Origin: Azospirillum sp. TSH58
Lineage (GTDB): Bacteria; Pseudomonadota; Alphaproteobacteria; Azospirillales; Azospirillaceae
Reading direction: 5' to 3'
NCBI RefSeq assembly: GCF_003119115.1
Contig: NZ_CP022367.1
Span: 1,725,001 to 1,789,000, forward strand
DNA length: 64,000 nt
This document shows, piece after piece, positions 17,280-24,015 of this stretch; position 1 is the stretch's first letter, and every line of letters starts with the position of its first letter. The notes under the pieces were generated by a model. That model saw only the letters and a list, made by a program, of their open reading frames with translations, searched no databases and was not told the origin of the DNA. Made by a program: the position numbers and the translations under genes.

Positions 17280-18098
17280 GTGACCGGAAGGATCGAGCGC
17301 TCCCCGCAGCGCGGACGGGCGGACATCGAGGGCGGTCCGGCCGCCTATCTGTCGATGGGGCGGGGCGGCGTTCCGGCCCTGCTCCTGCACGGCTTCGCCG
17401 GGGATTCGCTGACTTGGCAGTTCAACGCCGCGGCGCTGGCCGCCGACCGCCGGGTCCTGGCGGTGGACCTGCCGGGGCACGGCGCCTCGACCCTGGAGGT
17501 CGGGGACGGGCGGGTCGGCGCCTTCGCGCCCTGGCTGCTGCGCCTGCTGAACACGCTGGAGATCCCGCGCGTCCACGCCGTCGGCCACTCGATGGGCGGC
17601 TACGTCGCGCTGGAGCTGGCGCGGCTGGTGCCGGATCGGGTGGCGAGCCTGTCGCTGATCGCCAGCGCCGGTCTCGGCCCCGACTTCGACCTGGAATTCC
17701 TGCGGCGGGTCGCCGCGCTGGAGACGGTGGAGGAGGGGCGGGACTGCGCCGCCCGCCTGTTTGCCCGGCCCTGGCTGCTGGCGGGGCGCGTCGGCGAGGT
17801 GATGCACGCCCAGGCCGCCGACCCCCGGCGCCGTGCCGCTCTGGAGCGGATCATCGCCGGCTCCTTCGCGGAGGCGCACCGGTCGCCCGGCCCGGTGGAC
17901 TGGGCGGCCTTCCCGATGCCGATCCAGCTCCTGTGGGGGCGGGAGGACCGCATCATCCCGGTGCCGACCGCCGACCGCCGTCCCCCCGGCGCGCCGTTTC
18001 ATCTCTTCGACAAGGCCGGGCACTTGCCGCATAGTGAGGCGGCGACCCCCGTCACGGCCACCCTCCGCGACTTCCTTTCCTCATGCGACCCCCAATGA
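17280..18098 (+). CDS. Alpha/beta-fold hydrolase
   Basis: A 272-residue hydrolase with a complete triad: Ser104 in GHSMGG, Asp in WGREDRIIP and His in KAGHLPH. The oxyanion region is LLLHGFAGDS. It could release or transfer acyl chains from the neighbouring carrier proteins, acting as a thioesterase (inference). The GTG at 17280 lies 7 bp after the ACP stop without a clear ribosome site, so translation may depend on coupling. The stop overlaps the next ACP start. Confidence 0.85.
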   Translation: MTGRIERSPQRGRADIEGGPAAYLSMGRGGVPALLLHGFAGDSLTWQFNAAALAADRRVLAVDLPGHGASTLEVGDGRVGAFAPWLLRLLNTLEIPRVHAVGHSMGGYVALELARLVPDRVASLSLIASAGLGPDFDLEFLRRVAALETVEEGRDCAARLFARPWLLAGRVGEVMHAQAADPRRRAALERIIAGSFAEAHRSPGPVDWAAFPMPIQLLWGREDRIIPVPTADRRPPGAPFHLFDKAGHLPHSEAATPVTATLRDFLSSCDPQ

Positions 18099-18373
18099 CC
18101 GATTCCATGTTCGCGCTGATCGCCGAAGAGCTTGCCCGCATCGCCGCCGACAAGGGGGAAGCCCTGCCGACGCTCGGCCCGGACACGCGCTTCCTCGGCG
18201 GGGAGCTGCCGATCGATTCCCTCGACCTTGCCACGCTGCTGGTGGTGCTGGAGCAGCGCACCGGCCAGGACCCCTTCCGCGCCGGCTTCGTCCAGTTCAA
18301 CACGGTCGGGGAACTGGCGGCCCTCTACCGGCCGGCCCCCTGCCATCCAGGCGTGCCTGCCGGGTCCGCATGA
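18095..18373 (+). CDS. Acyl carrier protein (second)
   Basis: A 92-residue carrier protein with the attachment motif PIDSLDLATL, Ser42. It is clearly different from the first ACP (77 residues), so the two are not a recent duplication and may load different acyl groups. The ATG overlaps the hydrolase stop (ATGA), and its own stop overlaps the start of the AMP-binding ligase, so hydrolase, ACP and ligase are read as a coupled set. ATG 18083 is an alternative start. Confidence 0.85.
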   Translation: MTDSMFALIAEELARIAADKGEALPTLGPDTRFLGGELPIDSLDLATLLVVLEQRTGQDPFRAGFVQFNTVGELAALYRPAPCHPGVPAGSA

Positions 18374-19563
18374 GCCTGCCGCCTCCGCCCCCCTGGCTGC
18401 ATCCCGGCGTTCGCCTGATCGAGGCGGAGCGCAGCGTCGGCTGGGCGGAGATCGCCGCGCAGGCCGACGCCTTCGGGGTGACGTTCCGTGCGACCGGCGG
18501 GAGGGCGGTGTTGCCGCCGCAGGGCGTGCCGGCCCTGGTCGCCGCCCTGGTCGCCGCCGAGCGGGCCGGGGTCGAATTGCTGCTGGCGCGCCGCGGCACG
18601 GCTCAGGTGGAAGTGGAATCGCAGCCCGGCTTCGCGGTGCTGCTGGAGACCTCCGGCACCACCGGCGCGCCGAAGCTGATCCGGCACGACTTCCAGCGCC
18701 TGCGCGGGCGTCTGCGCGGCGCCGCCGATCCGGACGCGCGCTGGCTGCTGGCCTATGAGCCGGCGGCCTTCGCCGGGCTCCAGGTGATTCTGACCGCGCT
18801 GGCCGCGGGGGCGACGCTGGTTTCGGCGCCCGGCGCCGGGGCGGCGGAACTGGCGCGCCTCGCCGTGCACCACGCGGTCACCCACATCAGCGCGACCCCC
18901 AGCTTCTGGCGCGCCTTCCTGCTGGCGCTCGACGGCGCGGCGCCGCCGCTGGCCTCCATCACGCTGGGCGGGGAGGTGGCCGACCAGCCGCTGCTCGACC
19001 GGCTGGCGGAGCGCTTTCCGGCGGCCCGGTTGCGACACATCTACGCCTCCACGGAGGCCGGAGCCCTCTTCGCGGTGGGCGACGGCAGGGCCGGCTTTCC
19101 CGCCGCCTGGCTGGACGGCGGCATCGACGGGGTGGGCCTGCGCCTGCGCGACGGCGTGCTGGAGGTGGAGAGCCCCCGCGCGATGCTCGGTCACGAGGGG
19201 GGCTGGCTGTCCACCGGCGACGTCGTGGAGGTGCGCGGCGACCGCGCCGTGTTCGCCGGGCGGCTGGACGGGCGGGTCAATGTCGGCGGGGTCAAGGTGT
19301 CGCCGGAGGTGGTGGAGCAGGTGCTGCTGGACGTGCCGGGCGTGCGGGATGCCCTGGTCCAGCCCGCGGCCAACCCAGTGACCGGCCACATCCTGACCGC
19401 TCTGGTGGTCCCGGCGCCGGGGGTGGAGGAAGCGGCCCTGCGCGCCGCGATCCGCACCGCCGTGGCGGACCTGCCCCCCGCCGCGCGGCCCCGTCTGGTG
19501 ACCATGACCGCGAGCATCGCCCTGGGGGCGGCGGGCAAGAAGACGCGGAAGGGAACGGCATGA
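18370..19563 (+). CDS. AMP-forming acyl-ACP/acyl-CoA ligase (short)
   Basis: Adenylate-forming enzyme of 397 residues that should activate a carboxylic acid and load it on CoA or an ACP. A3 P-loop LLETSGTTGAPKLIRHDF, A5 YASTEAG, A7 STGD, A8 FAGRLDGRVNVGG and the A10 Lys region GAAGKKTRKG are all present. The N-terminal part before the P-loop is only about 95 residues, so the enzyme is about 100-150 shorter than common acyl-CoA synthetases. Coupling to the preceding ACP favours acyl-ACP synthetase activity. Its stop overlaps the ATG of the next SDR. Confidence 0.87.
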   Translation: MSLPPPPPWLHPGVRLIEAERSVGWAEIAAQADAFGVTFRATGGRAVLPPQGVPALVAALVAAERAGVELLLARRGTAQVEVESQPGFAVLLETSGTTGAPKLIRHDFQRLRGRLRGAADPDARWLLAYEPAAFAGLQVILTALAAGATLVSAPGAGAAELARLAVHHAVTHISATPSFWRAFLLALDGAAPPLASITLGGEVADQPLLDRLAERFPAARLRHIYASTEAGALFAVGDGRAGFPAAWLDGGIDGVGLRLRDGVLEVESPRAMLGHEGGWLSTGDVVEVRGDRAVFAGRLDGRVNVGGVKVSPEVVEQVLLDVPGVRDALVQPAANPVTGHILTALVVPAPGVEEAALRAAIRTAVADLPPAARPRLVTMTASIALGAAGKKTRKGTA

Positions 19564-20291
19564 GCGGCAAACGGCACGTCATCGTCACCGGCGGCAGCCG
19601 AGGGCTGGGGCTGGGGATCGTCGAGGCGCTGCTGGCCGACGGCTACCGCGTCTCCACCTGCAGCCGCGCCTCGGGCGCGGCGCTGGAACGGCTGGCCGGT
19701 CCGGACCTGTTCTGGCAACCCTGCCGCATCGGCGACGGGGAGGCGGTGCGGGCCTTCATGGACGCCGCGCTGGACTGGGGCGGCGCGGCGCCGCTGTGGG
19801 GGCTCGTCAACAACGCCGGCATCGCGCGCGAAGGCGTGCTGGCGACCTTTCCCGAGATCGACGTGGAAGAGGTCATCCAGGTCAACCTGACCGGCGCCAT
19901 CCAGGTCGCCCGCGCCTTCCTGCGCGCCAAGCTGGTGAAGCGGGGGCCGGGGCGGATCGTCAACATCTCGTCGATCATCGGACAGCGGGGCTACACCGGC
20001 CTGTCCGCCTATTCGGCGTCGAAGGCGGGGCTGGACGGGCTGACCCGCGCGCTGGCGCGCGAGGTCGGGCGGCTCCAGGTCACCGTCAATTCGGTCGCGC
20101 CCGGCTATCTCGCCACCGAGATGTCCGGCACGCTGGCCGAGGGGCAGCGCGACCAGATCGTCCGGCGCACGCCGCTGGGCCGGCTCGGCGAGGTGGCCGA
20201 CGTGGTGCCGGTGGTCCGTTTCCTGCTGGGCGACGGGGCGGGCTTTGTGACCGGCCAGACCATCGTCGTCGACGGCGGCATCACCGGCTGA
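19560..20291 (+). CDS. SDR-family ketoreductase (FabG-like)
   Basis: A 243-residue classical SDR, the closest to FabG of the three in the island. TGGSRGLGLG binds NADP(H), NNAGIAREG is intact, SSIIG...YSASK gives the Ser-Tyr-Lys triad, and it ends VVDGGITG. It lies between the ligase and the second KAS III gene, 16 bp apart, so reduction of 3-ketoacyl-ACP is the expected step. Confidence 0.9.
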   Translation: MSGKRHVIVTGGSRGLGLGIVEALLADGYRVSTCSRASGAALERLAGPDLFWQPCRIGDGEAVRAFMDAALDWGGAAPLWGLVNNAGIAREGVLATFPEIDVEEVIQVNLTGAIQVARAFLRAKLVKRGPGRIVNISSIIGQRGYTGLSAYSASKAGLDGLTRALAREVGRLQVTVNSVAPGYLATEMSGTLAEGQRDQIVRRTPLGRLGEVADVVPVVRFLLGDGAGFVTGQTIVVDGGITG

Positions 20292-20307
20292 CGGAAGGAG
20301 ACGCCCC

Positions 20308-21420
20308 ATGGTGGCCAGCGTGATCGAGGGCGTCGGCCTGAGCGGGATCGTCGCCTGCGTTCCGGAGCGGCGCGAGACGGTGGAGGATCTGGCCGTCCGC
20401 TTCGGCGAGGACGCCGCCCGCCGGATCGCCAAGGCGACGGGCATCGAAGCCCGCCACCTCGTGCCTCCTCATCAATGCACCTCCGACCTGGGCGAGGCGG
20501 CCGCGCGGCGCCTGCTCGACCGGCTGGGCTGGGCCGCGGACAGCGTCGATCTGCTGGTCATGGTGACCCAGACCCACGACCACATCCTGCCGGCCTCGGG
20601 CTATCTCCTCCACCATCGGCTGGGGCTGGGCAAGGGGGCGGCGGTGCTCGACCTGACGCTCGGCTGCTCGGGCTATGTCCACGGCCTGTGGACGGCGTCG
20701 GCGATGCTGAAGGCGGCGGGTGGGCGGCGCGCCCTGCTGATCGCCGGGGACACGACGTCGCGCGTGCTCGACCCCGACGACCGCGCCGTGGCGCCTCTGT
20801 TCGGCGACGCCGCGACGGCGACGGCGCTGGTGGCGGAGGAGGGGGCCGCGCCCATGGTCTTCGCGCTGGGCAGCGACGGCGCCGGCGCGCCCTATCTCGC
20901 CGTCCCCGGCGGCGGGCTGCGGCGACCCGGCGAGGCCGCCCACCTGTTCATGGACGGCACCCAGGTCTTCGCCTTCACCCTGCGGGAGGTGCCGGGCAAC
21001 ATCCGCGCGGTTCTGGAACGGGCCGGCTGGACGATGGAGACGGTCGACCGTCTGGTCCTGCATCAGGCCAACGCCCAGATGATCCGCCACCTCGCGCAGA
21101 AGCTCGGCGCCACGCCCGACCAGACGGTGATCGGGCTCGCCGGATTCGGCAACACCAGTTCCGCCTCCATTCCCCTGGCGCTGGCCTCCGAACTGAATGA
21201 GGCGCTGCGCGACGGGCCGTTGCGCCTCCTGCTCTCCGGCTTCGGTGTCGGCTGGTCGTGGGGGAGCGTTGCGATGACCGCGGGTCCGCTCGCCGTCTGC
21301 GAGGTGGTGACGCTTCCTGCAAGCCCGGCAGAATCTGCCGGTCTGGACGCGCAACCGGCAAAGGGTGCCGGGCGGGAGGCAATTCTTGCCGGGCACCCGG
21401 CAAAAATTGCCGATCCCTGA
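20308..21420 (+). CDS. 3-oxoacyl-ACP synthase III family protein (second copy)
   Basis: A 370-residue KAS III homologue with an intact triad: Cys in TLGCSGYVHG, His in LHQANAQM, Asn in GNTSSASIP. GGAAGGAGACGCCCC precedes the ATG. The core should end near SGFGVGWSWGSVAMTAGP; after VCEVVTLP there are about 32 extra residues (Ala/Gly/Pro-rich) encoded by a cluster of inverted repeats that extends toward the flagellin promoter. That tail is probably a by-product of regulatory DNA, not a functional domain. It is the last gene of the acyl-building set. Confidence 0.88.
   Translation: MVASVIEGVGLSGIVACVPERRETVEDLAVRFGEDAARRIAKATGIEARHLVPPHQCTSDLGEAAARRLLDRLGWAADSVDLLVMVTQTHDHILPASGYLLHHRLGLGKGAAVLDLTLGCSGYVHGLWTASAMLKAAGGRRALLIAGDTTSRVLDPDDRAVAPLFGDAATATALVAEEGAAPMVFALGSDGAGAPYLAVPGGGLRRPGEAAHLFMDGTQVFAFTLREVPGNIRAVLERAGWTMETVDRLVLHQANAQMIRHLAQKLGATPDQTVIGLAGFGNTSSASIPLALASELNEALRDGPLRLLLSGFGVGWSWGSVAMTAGPLAVCEVVTLPASPAESAGLDAQPAKGAGREAILAGHPAKIADP
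21325..21412. promoter_or_regulatory. Cluster of CCGGCA/TGCCGG inverted repeats upstream of flagellin
   Basis: Perfect inverted repeats occur in a row: CCGGCAGA-A-TCTGCCGG (21325-21341), CCGGCA-N5-TGCCGG (21355-21371), TTGCCGGG-CA-CCCGGCAA (21386-21403) and CGGCAA-AAA-TTGCCG (21398-21412). They lie 55-140 bp upstream of the sigma-54 promoter, inside the 3' coding end of the KAS III gene. The arrangement fits enhancer sites for an NtrC-family flagellar activator such as FlbD (ftr elements in Caulobacter), an inference from pattern and position. A transcription-stopping hairpin for the upstream gene is the alternative. Confidence 0.55.
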
Positions 21421-21466
21421 TTTGCCCAGAGGCAGCATTTTCCCCATCCGGGCGGCAAATTCGATC

Positions 21467-21481
21467 TGGCCCATTTATTGC
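21467..21481 (+). promoter_or_regulatory. Sigma-54 promoter of the flagellin gene
   Basis: TGGC (21467-21470), seven bases, then TTGC (21478-21481): the GG and GC doublets are exactly ten bases apart, as sigma-54 requires. The predicted transcript starts near 21493, leaving a leader of about 70 nt. Sigma-54 control of flagellin is known in related alphaproteobacteria. Confidence 0.75.
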
Positions 21482-21562
21482 CTACCGGTAGCCCGAGGGA
21501 ATTAGTCCCTCTCCGTGCGCGCACCGTCGTGCGGATCGACATCCTCCAAAAGGAGTGACTCC

Positions 21563-23428
21563 ATGGCTACCAGCGACATCTCCCTCTCGTCGTCGATGCG
21601 CACGAACCTGCTGCAGCTGCAGGGCGTCCAGGACTCGATCGCGAAGAAGCAGAACATCCTCGCCACCGGCAACAAGATCAATTCGGCGCTTGACGGCCCG
21701 ACGTCGTTCTTCGCCGCCAAGAACCTGACCCAGCGCGCCGGCGACCTGACCGCGCTGAAGGACACGATGGGTCAGGCCATCAGCACCATCAAGGCCGCCG
21801 ACAAGGGCCTGACCTCGATCGACGACATGATCGAGCAGGCGCGCGGTCTGACCACCGCCGCCTATTCCGCTCTGGGCACCGACGCCGGCTCCGTCTCCAC
21901 CCGCAAGTCGCTGGCCAACCAGTTCAACGCTCTGAAGGAGCAGATCGACAAGCTGGCCGGTGACTCCGCCTACGGTGGCAAGAACCTGCTGGCCGGCAAC
22001 GGCCTGCGCCTGGACTCCACCAGCGAGTCGCGCCGTGCCGTCAACACCATCCAGGGCATTGAGAACGCCCGCGTCACCAACGTGGTGTCGACCGACACCT
22101 ACACGGTGCGCGTCAAGGGCGACGGCTCCATCGAGGGCGCGGCCGGCGAGATCAACAGCGCCGAGATGGCCCACGGCCTGGTCGGCCTGAAGCTGTCCGG
22201 CACGATGTCGACGTCGGCGGGCAGCTTCTCCGACGTGCAGATCGAGGTCCGCGGCGCGAAGGGCCGTGAGCGCTCCTTCATCGTGACCGACGGCAACGAG
22301 TCGCGCACGATCACCTACTTCGACAACAGCCAGACCATCGCCGCCAACACGACCCAGGCGGCCAAGTCGGGCACGGCGCAGCTCACCCAGGTGTCGATGG
22401 GCGGCACGATCGAGGCCGGCGACAGCTTCACCATCACCGTCGAAGACCAGACCTTCACCTACACCGCCACCGCCGGCGACGTGGCGACGGGCCAGACCGC
22501 CCGCACCAACATCGCCAACCAGCTGAAGGCGTCGATCAACAACGCGCTGGGCGCCAACGGCCGCCTCAGCGGCAAGGACGTCCAGACCGTCACGGTCAGC
22601 ACGACCGGCACGATCACGCTGGAAGGCGCGACGACGAGCAACTCGGCCCGCGAGATGACCGTCAAGGCCACCTCCGAGAACGCCCTCACCAAGCGCATCT
22701 CCGAGAGCTTCGCGTCGGGCACCATCGTGTCCTTCACGGTGGACCGCAATCTGCTGGAGCAGGCCGCCAACAACGGCAACGGCGTCTCGACGATCGAGAA
22801 GAAGGTCGACATCCAGATCTCGGTCAGCAACCTGAGCGGCGCCACGGTGACCCGCGACGGCATGTCCAAGCGCGGCGAGGGCAAGCTGGCGGAAGGCGAG
22901 AACGCCTACGCGTTCGACACCGGCACGGTGCGCTTCAACGTCGATCAGAAGAGCATCAAGCAGGCGGCGGAAGCCAACTCGGCGGCCAACCTGGTCTCGG
23001 TGCAGGTGACCGACGCCAACACCTCGAACGATCTGACGGTGCAGCTCAACGAGCGCAACACCAACGCGATCACGGTGCAGGCCCAGAACCTGACCACCAG
23101 CGGCCAGGGCCTGCGTCTGGACTACGCGCAGAACGACTGGACCGACCGCGCCGACATCGACAAGGCGGTCGCCAGCATCGACTACGCGAAGCAGACCCTG
23201 CGGTCGTCTTCGCAGACGCTGTCGACCAACCTGAACGTCATCACGACCCGTGAGAACTTCACCAAGGAGTTCAGCGACGTGCTGACGGAAGGCGCGAGCA
23301 AGCTGACGCTGGCCGACCAGAACGAGGAAGGCGCGAACCTGCTGATGCTGCAGACCCGTCAGCAGCTCGGCACCATCGCCCTCTCGCTGGCCAACCAGTC
23401 GCAGCAGTCGATCCTGCGTCTGTTCTAA
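21563..23428 (+). CDS. fliC: Flagellin
   Basis: Filament subunit exported through the flagellar type III system; 621 residues. The N-terminal D0/D1 coil (ISLSSSMRTNLLQLQGVQDS ... SAYGGKNLLAGNG, residues 1 to ~152) and the C-terminal coil (last ~105 residues, ending QQSILRLF) flank a Thr/Ser/Asn-rich central domain of about 360 residues that would be surface-exposed and offers many O-glycosylation sites. AAAAGGAGTG lies seven bases before the ATG. It has its own sigma-54 promoter and a strong terminator, and glycan genes on both sides. It is probably the glycosylated polar flagellin, but polar versus lateral cannot be settled here. Confidence 0.95.
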   Translation: MATSDISLSSSMRTNLLQLQGVQDSIAKKQNILATGNKINSALDGPTSFFAAKNLTQRAGDLTALKDTMGQAISTIKAADKGLTSIDDMIEQARGLTTAAYSALGTDAGSVSTRKSLANQFNALKEQIDKLAGDSAYGGKNLLAGNGLRLDSTSESRRAVNTIQGIENARVTNVVSTDTYTVRVKGDGSIEGAAGEINSAEMAHGLVGLKLSGTMSTSAGSFSDVQIEVRGAKGRERSFIVTDGNESRTITYFDNSQTIAANTTQAAKSGTAQLTQVSMGGTIEAGDSFTITVEDQTFTYTATAGDVATGQTARTNIANQLKASINNALGANGRLSGKDVQTVTVSTTGTITLEGATTSNSAREMTVKATSENALTKRISESFASGTIVSFTVDRNLLEQAANNGNGVSTIEKKVDIQISVSNLSGATVTRDGMSKRGEGKLAEGENAYAFDTGTVRFNVDQKSIKQAAEANSAANLVSVQVTDANTSNDLTVQLNERNTNAITVQAQNLTTSGQGLRLDYAQNDWTDRADIDKAVASIDYAKQTLRSSSQTLSTNLNVITTRENFTKEFSDVLTEGASKLTLADQNEEGANLLMLQTRQQLGTIALSLANQSQQSILRLF

Positions 23429-23458
23429 GCCTGGGAGTTCGGGTAGGATTACGCCCGG

Positions 23459-23487
23459 CGGGCGGCGGCGCAAGCCGCCGCCCGTTT
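23459..23487 (+). terminator. Rho-independent terminator of flagellin
   Basis: CGGGCGGCGGC (23459-23469) pairs perfectly with GCCGCCGCCCG (23474-23484) around a GCAA tetraloop, then TTT. It lies 30 bp after the flagellin stop. Confidence 0.85.
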
Positions 23488-23560
23488 CATTTGGTGCGGC
23501 GTTTTCCGGCAAGCGCTTTCCGTTTCCGCGCGCCGCCGAGACAAGGACCGGGTCCGTTTC

Positions 23561-23986
23561 ATGCCTCTGAAGTTCGTTCTCCGCCCCAATGAGAAGGTCA
23601 TCATCAACGGTGCGGTCATCGGGGCCGGTGACCGTCCCGGCTCGTTCTTCCTTTACAACACCGCCAATTTCCTGCGCGGACGCGAGGTGTTGAAGGAGGA
23701 GCAGATCGATTGCATCGAGAAGAAACTCTACTTCGTCATCCAGCTTATCTATATTTTCCCAGAGGATGCGGTGCTCAACCTGCAGCGCTTCGCCGCGATA
23801 CTGGGCGAGACGCGCGATGCCCGCCCTGATTGCCGCGACGACCTTGATGAGATCGAGCGGCTGGTGGAGGCCCGCAATTATTATCGCGCGCTGAAAATCT
23901 GCCGTAAGATGTTCAAGGGTGGTGACGCCTCGTCCAACGCCTCCGAAGGGGCGGCGGAAAGCCCGGCGGCCGATCCGGCGCCGTGA
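23561..23986 (+). CDS. flbT: Flagellar biosynthesis repressor FlbT
   Basis: A 141-residue FlbT homologue. In Caulobacter FlbT binds the flagellin mRNA leader and restrains its translation until the hook is built; in other species it promotes expression. The family pattern is clear: LKFVLRPNEKVIINGAVIGAGDR at the start, YNTANFLRGREVL, and a helical middle with a LVEARNYYRALKICRKMF end. AAGGACCGGG precedes the ATG. Its usual partner flaF is not adjacent. The last ~20 residues (Ala/Ser/Pro-rich) are a species-specific tail. Position next to flagellin supports control of that gene. Confidence 0.9.
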   Translation: MPLKFVLRPNEKVIINGAVIGAGDRPGSFFLYNTANFLRGREVLKEEQIDCIEKKLYFVIQLIYIFPEDAVLNLQRFAAILGETRDARPDCRDDLDEIERLVEARNYYRALKICRKMFKGGDASSNASEGAAESPAADPAP

Positions 23987-24015
23987 TCGACACAATGGTT
24001 GATCGACACGATGGT
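23984..24015. repeat. 16-bp tandem duplication at the flbT stop
   Basis: TGATCGACACAATGGT (23984-23999) and TGATCGACACGATGGT (24000-24015) are contiguous and differ at one base. The first begins with the flbT TGA; the second supplies the likely ATG of the next gene. Confidence 0.8.
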
